A stretch of 64,000 bases of DNA from CAZSWS01 sp964610765 (GTDB lineage Bacteria; Bacteroidota; Bacteroidia; Bacteroidales; Tannerellaceae): positions 73,139 to 137,138 of the forward strand of contig CAZSWS010000001.1 of the NCBI GenBank assembly GCA_964610765.1, in the 5' to 3' direction. A program made the translations under genes and the position numbers. Of this stretch, positions 17,762 through 27,870 are shown in pieces. The stretch's first letter is position 1. Every line of letters begins with the position of its first letter. The notes under the pieces were generated by a model that was not told the origin of the DNA, did no database searches, and worked only from the letters and a program-made list of their open reading frames with translations.

Positions 17762-20110
17762 ATGTTTAAACACTATTTTATCATCACCCTACGGGGCATA
17801 TTTAAAGACAAAGTCTTTTCCATCATTAATATTGTGGGACTGGCTTTAGCCATTGCCTGCGCCTTCCTGCTTATTTTCTGGATTACGTTCGAAACGAGCT
17901 TTGAGAATGGATATACCAACAAAGACCGAATATATAAACTACTCATACAAGAAGAAAGAGACGAAGGAGTCTATTATAGAGGGACCATGCGTGATCTATC
18001 AGAAAAGTTGAAAGAAATGTACCCTCAAATAGAGGCTGCCGCTATGTTTGTGAATTATCATACGACTATTTCTTTGGAAAGCACCACAGGAGATGGTATC
18101 ATGGCGAATGTAGCCAGTACCAATTCGGATTTCTTACGTATGTTCTCTTTAGAATATATGGAAGGTTCTCCACAAGCTGTTTTTAACAACAAAGGAAGTG
18201 CTATGATACTGACTGAAGAAGCCGCAGCTACTTTTTTTGGAGATTCTTCCGCCATAGGTAAAAAGCTTTTATATTATGGTAATGCTTTCACCGTAGAAGC
18301 AGTTGTCAAGTTACCTAAAAACACCATCTTCCAATTTGATATACTCATGCCCGGAGACAAAGTATATGATTCAGGCATGCAACTCATTATGTTGAAAGAA
18401 AACGAAAAAATGTCTAATAGCCTCAGTAATCAGTTATCCGACTTCCCAAAATCAATACAAGACACTAAAGACAAAATAGCTGTGCAAAAAATAACAGATA
18501 TACACCTGCACACCCCATTGGAAATAAAAGACAAGGGCAGCTATGGAGTCAAGTTTAAATACGGTAACTCTACACAAATCATTTACTTTTCGTTCGCTGT
18601 TTTTCTTATATTATTAATGGCTATTATCAATTATGTGAATACGTCTATCGCTCGTGCTATGAACCGCATGAAAGAAGTAGGGGTACGTAAAGTGACCGGA
18701 GCACATAAGAAACATTTGATTGAACGTTTTCTTTTTGAGTCATTCATCATCACGGCTATTGCCGTAGTGCTTTCCTTCGCTTTTACCCAATTTGTTTTCC
18801 CGGAATTTAGTGAAGTTATGGGAAATAAAATCTCACTTACTTTCAACCTTCAAACTATCCTCATTGCCGTAGGCACCTGTATTATTATAGCAGGATTATC
18901 CGGCGGATATGCGGCTTTTTATTTATCATCTTTCAAGCCTGCCATTATTTTAAGAGGAGGTGTAACCCCCGGGGCGAAAGACCGCTTACGAGCAGCCTTA
19001 CTAGGTGTACAGTTTTTCTTATCCATCGGCATTCTCATTTGCACCGTATTTATCTACAAGCAAATCAATGCTATTTTTAATGAAAGTACCGGCATGGACA
19101 GAGATAATATAATTATTTTAGATACCAGCTTATGGTACCAGTCGGAAGACTTCATCACGATTATCAAACAAGAAAACCCCAACATCATTGATGCTACCAT
19201 GGCAAATTGCCCACCTTATAATGCTCCGTGGTCTTATACCGGACAGTCTTGGGAAGGCAATGAAAAAGACATGAGTCATGTGAACTTCACCCGGATATTT
19301 TGCGACAGCCATTATGCCAGCACCTTTGGGTTGGAATTGATACAAGGCGAATTTATTCCCCCGGGGTTAGGTTGGTGGCAAGACACGCAAGCTGAGTCTC
19401 ACAACATCGTGGTCAACGAATCGTTTGTCAAATTAATGGAAGTAGATAATCCCATCGGCATTACAGTGGGACAAGGCAAAATTATTGGCGTTGTGAAGGA
19501 CTTCAATTTCAAACCCTTAAAGGAGAAAATCGCACCTTTAATCATGGGATTTGATCCTGAAAACCAACTCTATATGTACATCAAAACAACCGGGAAAGAC
19601 CCACAAGCCACATTGGAATACATCTTGACTAAGTACAAAGAAATGAAACCGGATTGGACAAATCGTCCTGTAATGTATAGCACGGTAGAAGACGAATACA
19701 ATCAAATGTATGACGACGAAATTCGGTCAGCTAAAATTCTGTCTATATTCTCTATCATTTCTTTATTCCTAGCCTTGATGGGCGTAGTCAGCATGGTTTC
19801 TTTTATGATTGAGAAGCGCACCAAGGAAATTGCTATTCGAAAAATCAATGGTGCTAAAACAGCGAACATTATTCTTCTTTTCTGGAAAGATATCCTAGCT
19901 GTTGCAGCCATGGCTTCGGTCTTAGTCATCCCCATCACGTATATCTTGATGCACCGCTGGCTGGAAGGATACATTTATCGTACCGCTTTAAGTTGGTGGA
20001 TATTCTTGGGAATTCCTCTCGCACTTATTGCTTTAGTCTGCCTCATTGTAGCCATTCAAGTATTCTACACAGCCGGACAAAAACCGGTCGAATCATTACG
20101 TAACGAATAA
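17762..20110 (+). CDS. FtsX/MacB-type ABC transporter permease
   Basis: 782 aa, a duplicated permease: TM helix 1 (about 20-42) plus a MacB periplasmic core domain, a bundle of three helices (about 275-395), then a second copy starting with LLGVQFFLSIGILICTVFIY (about 418-440), a second periplasmic domain and three C-terminal helices (about 655-775). The conserved FtsX patterns MNRMKEVGVRKVTGAHK and IEKRTKEIAIRKINGAKT occur once in each half. This is the large Bacteroidetes permease type that acts with a LolD/MacB-like ATPase. The transported substrate cannot be inferred. Confidence 0.93.
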   Translation: MFKHYFIITLRGIFKDKVFSIINIVGLALAIACAFLLIFWITFETSFENGYTNKDRIYKLLIQEERDEGVYYRGTMRDLSEKLKEMYPQIEAAAMFVNYHTTISLESTTGDGIMANVASTNSDFLRMFSLEYMEGSPQAVFNNKGSAMILTEEAAATFFGDSSAIGKKLLYYGNAFTVEAVVKLPKNTIFQFDILMPGDKVYDSGMQLIMLKENEKMSNSLSNQLSDFPKSIQDTKDKIAVQKITDIHLHTPLEIKDKGSYGVKFKYGNSTQIIYFSFAVFLILLMAIINYVNTSIARAMNRMKEVGVRKVTGAHKKHLIERFLFESFIITAIAVVLSFAFTQFVFPEFSEVMGNKISLTFNLQTILIAVGTCIIIAGLSGGYAAFYLSSFKPAIILRGGVTPGAKDRLRAALLGVQFFLSIGILICTVFIYKQINAIFNESTGMDRDNIIILDTSLWYQSEDFITIIKQENPNIIDATMANCPPYNAPWSYTGQSWEGNEKDMSHVNFTRIFCDSHYASTFGLELIQGEFIPPGLGWWQDTQAESHNIVVNESFVKLMEVDNPIGITVGQGKIIGVVKDFNFKPLKEKIAPLIMGFDPENQLYMYIKTTGKDPQATLEYILTKYKEMKPDWTNRPVMYSTVEDEYNQMYDDEIRSAKILSIFSIISLFLALMGVVSMVSFMIEKRTKEIAIRKINGAKTANIILLFWKDILAVAAMASVLVIPITYILMHRWLEGYIYRTALSWWIFLGIPLALIALVCLIVAIQVFYTAGQKPVESLRNE

Positions 20111-20123
20111 AACAGTACAGGAT

Positions 20124-20630
20124 ATGAATAAATATTATATCGGTCTAGTTCTTTTTCTTTTCATCGTAGCATGCAGCGGTGGAAAGAAAAAGACACTAGA
20201 GCCGGCAGAGATTGAAAACGAGGAGGCTATAGCTCCTAGAGACTCTTTACAAGTTTCAGCCGTAGTCTATAATGCAGTAGAAGGAATAGAAATAAGCAAA
20301 ATGCTCGATCATGCGATGGGTAGTAAAGCTAATTCAACCAATTTGATTGAATTGAAGCTAACTCAACCGGAAAAAGAGGAAAAAGAAAGTGCCTCTCTTT
20401 ATCCGAAAGAATATACATTAGACTGCCATATAGAAGATGCTATTCCAATTCTTGCTTATAATGCCAAACAATACGGCAACAAACTCTACACGAGCTATAC
20501 GAAAAGACAGCTAAGTGAAATTATCAGCAGCGATAAGTTCAGCAATTACCCCTCAAGTCTACAAGAGAAAATAAACACACTAAATACTAATTTACCGGAT
20601 GGTTCTTTATTGGTAGCCATCCTAAAATAA
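20124..20630 (+). CDS. Small lipoprotein, likely shortened paralogue of the next gene product
   Basis: 168 aa. Lipoprotein signal with lipobox IVA-C at residue 17. Its beginning (GKKKTL then an acidic stretch), the middle LKLTQPEKEE and its end (DGSLLVAIL) resemble the N-terminus (GKKQTL), LKLQHPQKEE and C-terminus (EGEILLMIL) of the 439-aa lipoprotein that follows. It therefore looks like a paralogue that lost most of its beta-propeller. The reading frame is intact and lies 13 bp after the permease, so it is probably expressed with the operon. Function unknown. Confidence 0.7.
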   Translation: MNKYYIGLVLFLFIVACSGGKKKTLEPAEIENEEAIAPRDSLQVSAVVYNAVEGIEISKMLDHAMGSKANSTNLIELKLTQPEKEEKESASLYPKEYTLDCHIEDAIPILAYNAKQYGNKLYTSYTKRQLSEIISSDKFSNYPSSLQEKINTLNTNLPDGSLLVAILK

Positions 20631-20638
20631 CACACATC

Positions 20639-21958
20639 ATGAAACATTTATATTTTTGGTTATTTATCATTAGCGTTACTTGCTCCATTTCTTGCTCACT
20701 AGGTAAGAAACAAACATTAGCTGTCGAAGAGAAAACGGATATAGAACAAGCAGCTAATTTCTCATCAGCCGAAATATTCGAAGGAGAAAAAAAAGATGAA
20801 GTACGAAGAATAGACCCGAATAGTCCGCCGGTTATCATTGATATTTCCGGAGAAATAGCTGCTAAAGAATTACTCCTTGCCGACTACTATCCCCAAGTTC
20901 GTTTTCTCAAGCTACAACATCCCCAAAAAGAAGAAGGCTTCAAAATACAATCCGGAATGATTTCATTCAAGCTAGCCCCCAATGTTCCTTGGCCGACACT
21001 TTCTTCTGTTCTGTTATACAAAGACCGGATATTGGTAGGAAATCTCTCCGGGTTATTTTGTTACAGTTCGAATGGGGAGTATCAACACACACTACTGAGT
21101 TGCGATGACTTCAAAAACACAGATATGACGAAGTATTTCAACATAGACGTGAATAGTGTTCAAAATCTACTCTGCGGGTATGCTGTTGTGGATGATGTCT
21201 GTTCCTTCACCAGTGTAACGAACGGGAAAGCCACTTTGCACTTTTTCGACCTAAAGAAAGGAGTTGAAATACATCGGAAAGCCCTACCTATGAATAGCTT
21301 TCATCTACTGAATAGCACACATTTGACAGGCATTAATTATGCTTATGACATTGAAGCTAAAGAAACTAAACCGTTTATGCATACCATTACGGCAGATAAT
21401 GATACAATCTGTAGTTTTATCAACCAAAACATGCTTACAGACATGAAAGGAATGGGAAACTATCAAAACCCCGGAAAGCCAAACATTTATCACTTCAACG
21501 AACAGTTACATATACGTCAAGAAGGCAATGACACCCTCTATCGCTTTAAGTCAGCATATGAAATTAATCCCGCTTATGTATTCAAAACCGGCAATTATAA
21601 TGCAACCATACAAGATCTGATTAAGGGAAATATAGACAACAAGCGTTCTGTCAATCAATTGCTAGAGACCAATCTATTCATTCTGTTCAGTTTAAGGGGT
21701 TCAGACAATACATTCTATTATGATAAGGCAGCAAAGAAAGTTTACGAAACCAGTCGGTTCGAAAGAAACACAGATATGCTCCCTATCTGGTTAGATATTT
21801 TAGGAGGTAATGAAACATCTCTGTTTGGGGTCTATACACCACATATACTTTCTCAGTTAGCAGTCAAAGACTATTCGTCCGAAGAACTTGCTGTGATAAA
21901 AAAATGGAATGAAGAACTGAAAGAAGGAGAAATACTGCTTATGATTTTAGAAGAATAA
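20639..21958 (+). CDS. Lipoprotein resembling 6-bladed beta-propeller proteins
   Basis: 439 aa. Signal peptide with lipobox-like SIS-C (Cys19). The arrangement of LLYKDRILVGNLSGLFCYSSNGEY, later repeated strand pairs, and a C-terminal stretch of the kind ...ELKEGEILLMIL is what I associate with the Bacteroides 6-bladed beta-propeller (BF3164/DUF4934-type) lipoproteins. This is pattern recognition only. It is the last gene of the sigma-54 operon, 8 bp after the small paralogue. It may be a periplasmic accessory or sensor for the pump; that is inference. Confidence 0.65.
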   Translation: MKHLYFWLFIISVTCSISCSLGKKQTLAVEEKTDIEQAANFSSAEIFEGEKKDEVRRIDPNSPPVIIDISGEIAAKELLLADYYPQVRFLKLQHPQKEEGFKIQSGMISFKLAPNVPWPTLSSVLLYKDRILVGNLSGLFCYSSNGEYQHTLLSCDDFKNTDMTKYFNIDVNSVQNLLCGYAVVDDVCSFTSVTNGKATLHFFDLKKGVEIHRKALPMNSFHLLNSTHLTGINYAYDIEAKETKPFMHTITADNDTICSFINQNMLTDMKGMGNYQNPGKPNIYHFNEQLHIRQEGNDTLYRFKSAYEINPAYVFKTGNYNATIQDLIKGNIDNKRSVNQLLETNLFILFSLRGSDNTFYYDKAAKKVYETSRFERNTDMLPIWLDILGGNETSLFGVYTPHILSQLAVKDYSSEELAVIKKWNEELKEGEILLMILEE

Positions 21959-22033
21959 TCAACAACAGATTTGATAACTAGCACTCTATAAAATAGATAC
22001 AGTCTGTTTTTCAAATTGATAAAGACAATTAAG

Positions 22034-22093
22034 CTTTTAACCCGGGTTAAAAGAGCTTCTTACGAACGTCAAACCATTAGTTGGGTGTATTCT
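22034..22093. repeat. 22-bp-period palindromic repeat, two units
   Basis: Part of the 310-bp gap between the efflux operon and the macroglobulin gene. Unit 1 (22034-22055) holds the perfect palindrome CTTTTAACCCGGGTTAAAAG; unit 2 (22056-22077) begins CTTCTTACGAACGTCAAACC. Both match units of the array at 43220-43330 (17/20 and 16/20 bases). The right edge, ATTAGTTG then TATT, resembles the edge of the array at 63878-63966. Confidence 0.75.
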
Positions 22094-22138
22094 TTTTGGA
22101 AAAAGGGTAGCCTGTGTTGAAAAAAAGTCTATAGACAT

Positions 22139-22185
22139 CTAATCTCCTCACAGCTGCGAAAAGGGCTTCCAAGATGTGAGAGAAC
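22139..22185. repeat. Degenerate palindromic repeat of the CTCACAGCTG type
   Basis: CTAATCTCCTCACAGCTGCG (22139-22158) matches 17 of 20 bases of the left end of the array at 63878-63966. An inverted GTGAGAG follows about 17 bp later. It appears to be an eroded copy of that array. Confidence 0.5.
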
Positions 22186-22221
22186 TCTCTCTTATTTTTT
22201 TATATTAACTGCCTGAATATC

Positions 22222-22251
22222 TTGTAGAACTGGTATGATTTTGTACTTTTG
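22222..22251 (+). promoter_or_regulatory. Promoter of the macroglobulin-pbpC operon
   Basis: TTG (22222-22224), 19 bp, TACTTTTG (22244-22251): a full match to the Bacteroidetes housekeeping pattern, 17 bp before the start codon. Confidence 0.75.
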
Positions 22252-22268
22252 TGTAAAACGCTAATAAT

Positions 22269-25200
22269 ATGAAACGACAGTTAAACGCCTTTATAGCCCC
22301 TATAGTATTCCTAGCGATACTATTCCTTTTTTCTTGCAAAGAAAACAAAGAAGTGGTTCCCTCTATTGAGTTTGCCCCCTACATCAGTGCCTATACCGGA
22401 GGTGTTGTTTCATCGACCTCGCCTATTTTAATTGAACTAACCAATGAACTGCCTGCGGTAGAGTTAGATGCAGCATTCAAAAAAAACCCGTTTAGCTTTA
22501 CTCCTGCCCTAAAAGGGAGTACTCGTTGGCTAAACAATAAAACCATCTGTTTTGATCCGGAGCCCGGACAGTTAAAAGCGGGTGTATTATATAATGCACA
22601 ATTCAGACTGAAAGAAGTGAAAGATGTCGAAAAGTCATTAGAAAAGTTTCCCTTTTCTTTTCGTGTGATGCCTAAAAGCTTCAAAGCAGATATCTATCCG
22701 ATTCATGTTTCCTCTTCTTCGCCTCAACTAGTTACGATTGAAGGAGTACTTCATTTGAATGATATAGCTGATCTAGAAACGGTAGAGCAAATGATTTCCA
22801 TAGATTCGAAAGCATTTAAAAACTTATCACTTGACATTAAACAAGGAGAGCAGCCTTTAAGCTATGTATTCAGATTAGATAGTATTCAGAAGCAAAATGA
22901 AGAAACAAGTATTCAGTTAACTATTAATGGTAAGCCATTTGGAGTAGACAAAAAATTCGAACAAAAAATTACGATTCCTTCGGTTGAGACATTTAGTTAT
23001 ATGGGATTGCGCAAAATTCACCAACCGGAAAACGGTTTGGAAATAACCTTTAGCGAACCTGTTTCCGACACACAAGACCTAACCGGACTCATCTCAATCC
23101 CTGAGATAAACTCGTATGTAACACAAGTAAAAGAAAACAAAGTCTATATTTATTTTGAAACAAAGAAATCCGGAACAATATCAGTAGACATAGACCAAGG
23201 CTTGAAAAACCGTACAAACAGAAAGCTGAATAAAGCCAGTTCAATCTCTGTAGCTATTAAAGCAATCAAACCGGCCGTTTCTTTTTTAGGAAATGGCACA
23301 ATTATGCCCGATTCTAAAAATCTGATACTTCCATTTAAAGCGGTTAACTTAAAAGCGGTTGATATACAAATCATCCGCATTTTTGAGAACAATGTGTTGC
23401 AATTTTTGCAGGACAATTCACTCGGCAGTGGCAATCAGTTGAGACGGTCGGGACGTTTGGTTTACCAAAGCACTTTGAATTTAGCTAACGATCCTGAAAA
23501 AGACTTGTATGGCTGGGACGATTATTCCGTAGATCTCACCTCTTTAATTGAACAAGAACCCGGTGCTATTTATCGCATTATACTATCATTTAAACAGGCT
23601 TATTCGCTTTATGCTTGTGGAGGGGATAGAGAAGAAATCGTTGCTGAAGATATTCCACTACCGGAGTACTCGCTGACCCCTGTTGTTGCTAGCATATCAG
23701 AAGAAGAGGCAGCCGTATGGGATGAACCCAATAGCTATTATAATCCGGAATACCAGAACATAGACTGGAGTGTCTACGAATGGGAAGAAAAAGACAATCC
23801 ATGTCACCCTACTTACTATATGGGTTCAAACACGGCCGTTAGTTGCAATGTTTTAGCCAGTAATTTAGGCATTATTGTTAAAGCAAATGCAGCCAATAAG
23901 CTATGGGTAACAGTGAGTGACATTGTGGATACTAAGCCCATTGCTAACGCAGAAATCACAGCCTACAACTTCCAGTTGCAAGTCATTGCTTCAGGACAAA
24001 CAGATGAAAAAGGTTTTGCTATACTTAACTGCGAATCAGGCAAACCCTTTGTTTTAGTTGCTTCAAAGGACAACCAGAAAACCTATCTTCGCTTATTAGA
24101 GGGAGAATCCAATCTGATGAACCGTTTTGATGTGGGAGGAAAGCAACTGAGTAAAGGCTTAAAAGGCTTTATCTATGGTGAGCGAGGCGTCTGGAGACCC
24201 GGAGATACGCTTCATATTGGCTTTATGGTAGAGGATGCTGAAAATCGACTTCCGGAAAATCATCCCGTTTCACTTGAGATGTATAATCCTCGCGGACAGT
24301 TTTACACCAAACAAGTACAAGTAAAAGGAGAAAACGGCTTATATGTTTTCCATGTTCCGACCTCACCTGATGATCCAACCGGACTATGGAATGGCTATGT
24401 GAAAATAGGTGGAACAGCCTTTCATAAACCTTTCCGCATAGAAACAATCAAGCCCAACCGACTTAAAATCAATCTATCGCTACCCGGTGAACGAATTGAC
24501 GCCGGACGAGGAAACTTCATGGCTACCATTAACTCATCATGGCTAACGGGAGCTAATGCCGGGAATTTAGCTACTAAGGTAGAAATGAGTTTGTCGAAAG
24601 TGCATACTGCATTCAAAGGGTATGAACAATATATATTCAATAATCCGGCAACAAATTTCACCGGAGGAAAATTTGATCTCTTTGAAGGCAAATTAGATGA
24701 CAACGGACAGGCGTCTTTCATGCTGCCTGTGCCCGCTGCCTCTAATGCCCCGGGAATGCTTCAAGCACATATTACCAGCCGAGTCTTTGAAAAAGGTGGC
24801 GATGCCAGCATCATGACCCAAAGCGTTCCTTTCTCACCTTTTGATACCTATGTAGGTATTCAGCTGAATCAGAAGGAACAAGAATACCTCGAAACAGATA
24901 TCAACCATCAGTTTCGTGTGGTTACTCTTAACCCTGATGGAAAGCCTGTCAACCGCAGCGGTTTAATTTATAAAATCTATCGTATAGGCTGGAGCTGGTG
25001 GTGGGAAAGCCGTTCTGAATCATTCGACTCTTATATTAATAACTCTTCTTACAAACCGGTAAAAGAGGGTACGATTAATACACAAAATGGTGCAGGAAAT
25101 ATCAGTTTCCAGGTAGATTATCCCTCTTGGGGTAGATACCTGATTTATGTAAAAGACCCACAAAGCGGTCATGCTACAGGTGGCACGGTATACATTGACT

Positions 25201-27854
25201 GGCCTAGCTGGAGAGGACGCTCCGGCAAAGACGACCCATCCGGGCTAACTATGCTTACTTTCTCTACTGATAAAGAAAGTTATGAAGTAGGTGAAACAGC
25301 CACAGTTATACTTCCTCCGGCTGCTTCCGGCAGTGCCTTGGTGGCCATAGAAAATGGCTCTTCAGTGCTACATAGAGAGTGGGTTAAAGTGGCTGACAGC
25401 ACAGACACTAAATACACGTTCAAAGTAACGGAAGATATGGCTCCCAATGCCTATATCCATATAAGTTTGTTACAACCCCATGCACAAACAATCAACGAGC
25501 TACCCATACGAAGATATGGCGTGCTTCCGCTGATGGTAAGTAATAAAGCTTCTATTTTAGAACCGCAAATCTCGATGCCTGATGTGCTTCGACCTGAAGA
25601 AGAATTCAAAATTAAAGTAAAAGAACAGAACGGTCAGTCTATGAGCTACACAGTAGCTATTGTAGATGATGGTTTGCTAGATATAACCAATTTCAAAACG
25701 CCTGACCCCTGGTCTGAGTTTTATGCACGAGAGGCATTGGGCATCCTTACCTGGGATATGTTTGACGATGTTATGGGAGCGATCAAAAGTAATATTTCAT
25801 CTTTATTCAGCGTGGGTGGTGACGAAGAATTGAAACCGGCCGACAGTAAAGCCAATCGTTTCAAACCGGTAGTTAAATACTTAGGACCATTCACATTGAA
25901 GAAAGGAGAAACAAAAACTCACTCCATCACGCTACCTGCTTATGTAGGTTCCGTGCGCACCATGATTGTAGCTACGAATCAGGGAGCCTATGGGCGAACA
26001 GAGAAAACAACTCCCGTACGCACACCATTGATGATTCTTTCATCCTTACCCAGAGTAAGCAGTGTGAATGAAGAAATTATGCTTCCGGTCAATATTTTTG
26101 CGATGGAAAGTTCAGTCAATCAAGTAACAGTGAAAGTAGAAACTTCCGGCAAATTCAAGCTAAAAGATGGAAATTCGCGTCAAGTAACGTTTAGTACACC
26201 CGGTGATCAGATGGTTTACTTCCCTATTGAAACAGGTTCTGTAATAGGCAAAGAAACCGTCAAGATAACTGCAACGGGAGGAGGAAAAACCGCTACTGAA
26301 ACAATTGAGATAGACGTACGCAATCCTAATCCCTCATCCATGTATACAGACAGCCGGGTGATTGAAGTAGGCGAAACCGTTGAACTAAGCTATGAGTTAA
26401 GCGAGATAAACGCAGAAAATTGGGTAAAAGCAGACGTTTCACGTCTTCCCTCATTAGATATCAGTCGCCGATTTGACTTCTTATATAACTACCAGCATTA
26501 TTGCACAGAACAATTAACTTCGCGTGCTTTACCTATGCTCTTTCTACCTCAGTTTAAAGACATGGACGAGGAAGAAATGAGTAAAATAAAGTCGAACGTG
26601 ACCGAAGCTATTAAAAACCTCTATGGCAGGCAACTATCAAACGGTTCTTTCCTTTATTGGCCGGGTAGCAGAGAGGGTGACGACTGGATTACATCGTATG
26701 TAGGCGTTTTCCTTATTAATGCTAAAGAAAAGGGATATGAAATAAACAACGGTGTATTGAACCGATGGAGAGCTTATCAATCACGCATTGCGCAGAATTG
26801 GCGTTTGACAAACTCGAACGATTGGTATGTCTTTGCCCAAGCCTTCCGTCTTTATTCACTGGCTTTAGCCGGTCAGCCGGAAATGGGAGCGATGAACCGT
26901 CTGCGTGAACAAAAAGATTTGTCACTACAAAGTCGTTGGATGCTTGCATCCGCCTATGCATTAGCCGGAAAGCAAAACATTGCGGGAGAACTGATTTTCA
27001 ATACCTCAACTGAAGTCAATCCTTATCAGGTGAATAGCTATACTTACGGTACATCTCAAAGAGATGAGGCTATCATACTAGAAGCATTGGTACTCATGGG
27101 ACGGGATAAGGAAATGATTAAACAAGCGCAGAAAGTATCGAAAAACTTAGCAAATGAACAATACTTCTCGACTCAATCAACAGCATTTGCTTTGATGGCC
27201 ATGGGTAAACTAAGTGAAAAAATGAGTGGTACCCTGTCTTTCGATTGGACTCTGAATGGAAAGAAACAGGCAGACGTTCGTTCTGCAAAAAGCATTGTTC
27301 AGCTACCTATTTCAGATAAAGATAAATCCGGAAATATCAGCCTTACGAATAAAGGAGAAGGAAGTATCTATATGGACTTAGTGACTCGTACACGCCCTAT
27401 GAATGATACACTTCCTGCAATCGCAAATAATATTCAAATAGACATTGCCTATAAAGATAATGACGGTGCTCCCTTAGATATAAGCTCACTGAAACAGGGT
27501 ACGGATTTCCAAGCCGAAATTAAGGTGACAAATATCAGTGGTACAATAAATTTCAGCAATTTGGCATTAATCTATATTATTCCTTCAGGATGGGAGATAT
27601 TTAATGAACGAATGATTCAATCAGAAGAGTCTATTCCCTCTGCCTATGAGTTGTTTGATTATCAAGACATACGTGATGACCGCGTACTTACTTACTTTTA
27701 TCTGGGTAGAGCTGAAAGCAAAACATTCAAAGTCAGACTACAGGCTTCTTATGCCGGAAGCTTCACACTACCGGCTACTTTATGCGAAGGGATGTATGAC
27801 ACTTCGGCACAAGCTCGAACAAAAGCTTCAAAAGTATCAGTAGTTAACGAATAA
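22269..27854 (+). CDS. Bacterial alpha-2-macroglobulin, lipoprotein
   Basis: 1861 aa, within the usual range for large bacterial alpha-2-macroglobulins. The N-terminus is a lipoprotein signal (lipobox LFS-C near residue 23). A series of MG-type beta domains is followed by the region GLKGFIYGERGVWRPGDTLHIGFMV, typical of the family, and a helical thioester domain with Y-C-T-E-Q starting at Cys1412. The Cys and Gln that form the thioester are both present, so covalent trapping of attacking proteases is possible. It is followed 16 bp later by pbpC, the classic yfhM-pbpC pairing thought to protect the cell and repair peptidoglycan after envelope attack. Confidence 0.95.
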   Translation: MKRQLNAFIAPIVFLAILFLFSCKENKEVVPSIEFAPYISAYTGGVVSSTSPILIELTNELPAVELDAAFKKNPFSFTPALKGSTRWLNNKTICFDPEPGQLKAGVLYNAQFRLKEVKDVEKSLEKFPFSFRVMPKSFKADIYPIHVSSSSPQLVTIEGVLHLNDIADLETVEQMISIDSKAFKNLSLDIKQGEQPLSYVFRLDSIQKQNEETSIQLTINGKPFGVDKKFEQKITIPSVETFSYMGLRKIHQPENGLEITFSEPVSDTQDLTGLISIPEINSYVTQVKENKVYIYFETKKSGTISVDIDQGLKNRTNRKLNKASSISVAIKAIKPAVSFLGNGTIMPDSKNLILPFKAVNLKAVDIQIIRIFENNVLQFLQDNSLGSGNQLRRSGRLVYQSTLNLANDPEKDLYGWDDYSVDLTSLIEQEPGAIYRIILSFKQAYSLYACGGDREEIVAEDIPLPEYSLTPVVASISEEEAAVWDEPNSYYNPEYQNIDWSVYEWEEKDNPCHPTYYMGSNTAVSCNVLASNLGIIVKANAANKLWVTVSDIVDTKPIANAEITAYNFQLQVIASGQTDEKGFAILNCESGKPFVLVASKDNQKTYLRLLEGESNLMNRFDVGGKQLSKGLKGFIYGERGVWRPGDTLHIGFMVEDAENRLPENHPVSLEMYNPRGQFYTKQVQVKGENGLYVFHVPTSPDDPTGLWNGYVKIGGTAFHKPFRIETIKPNRLKINLSLPGERIDAGRGNFMATINSSWLTGANAGNLATKVEMSLSKVHTAFKGYEQYIFNNPATNFTGGKFDLFEGKLDDNGQASFMLPVPAASNAPGMLQAHITSRVFEKGGDASIMTQSVPFSPFDTYVGIQLNQKEQEYLETDINHQFRVVTLNPDGKPVNRSGLIYKIYRIGWSWWWESRSESFDSYINNSSYKPVKEGTINTQNGAGNISFQVDYPSWGRYLIYVKDPQSGHATGGTVYIDWPSWRGRSGKDDPSGLTMLTFSTDKESYEVGETATVILPPAASGSALVAIENGSSVLHREWVKVADSTDTKYTFKVTEDMAPNAYIHISLLQPHAQTINELPIRRYGVLPLMVSNKASILEPQISMPDVLRPEEEFKIKVKEQNGQSMSYTVAIVDDGLLDITNFKTPDPWSEFYAREALGILTWDMFDDVMGAIKSNISSLFSVGGDEELKPADSKANRFKPVVKYLGPFTLKKGETKTHSITLPAYVGSVRTMIVATNQGAYGRTEKTTPVRTPLMILSSLPRVSSVNEEIMLPVNIFAMESSVNQVTVKVETSGKFKLKDGNSRQVTFSTPGDQMVYFPIETGSVIGKETVKITATGGGKTATETIEIDVRNPNPSSMYTDSRVIEVGETVELSYELSEINAENWVKADVSRLPSLDISRRFDFLYNYQHYCTEQLTSRALPMLFLPQFKDMDEEEMSKIKSNVTEAIKNLYGRQLSNGSFLYWPGSREGDDWITSYVGVFLINAKEKGYEINNGVLNRWRAYQSRIAQNWRLTNSNDWYVFAQAFRLYSLALAGQPEMGAMNRLREQKDLSLQSRWMLASAYALAGKQNIAGELIFNTSTEVNPYQVNSYTYGTSQRDEAIILEALVLMGRDKEMIKQAQKVSKNLANEQYFSTQSTAFALMAMGKLSEKMSGTLSFDWTLNGKKQADVRSAKSIVQLPISDKDKSGNISLTNKGEGSIYMDLVTRTRPMNDTLPAIANNIQIDIAYKDNDGAPLDISSLKQGTDFQAEIKVTNISGTINFSNLALIYIIPSGWEIFNERMIQSEESIPSAYELFDYQDIRDDRVLTYFYLGRAESKTFKVRLQASYAGSFTLPATLCEGMYDTSAQARTKASKVSVVNE

Positions 27855-27870
27855 CAGTATTGAAGCAGTA

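Noticed and set aside
22391..27843. Several open frames inside the macroglobulin gene on either strand
   Set aside because: They are shadows of the 1861-aa coding frame, without promoters or recognisable domains.
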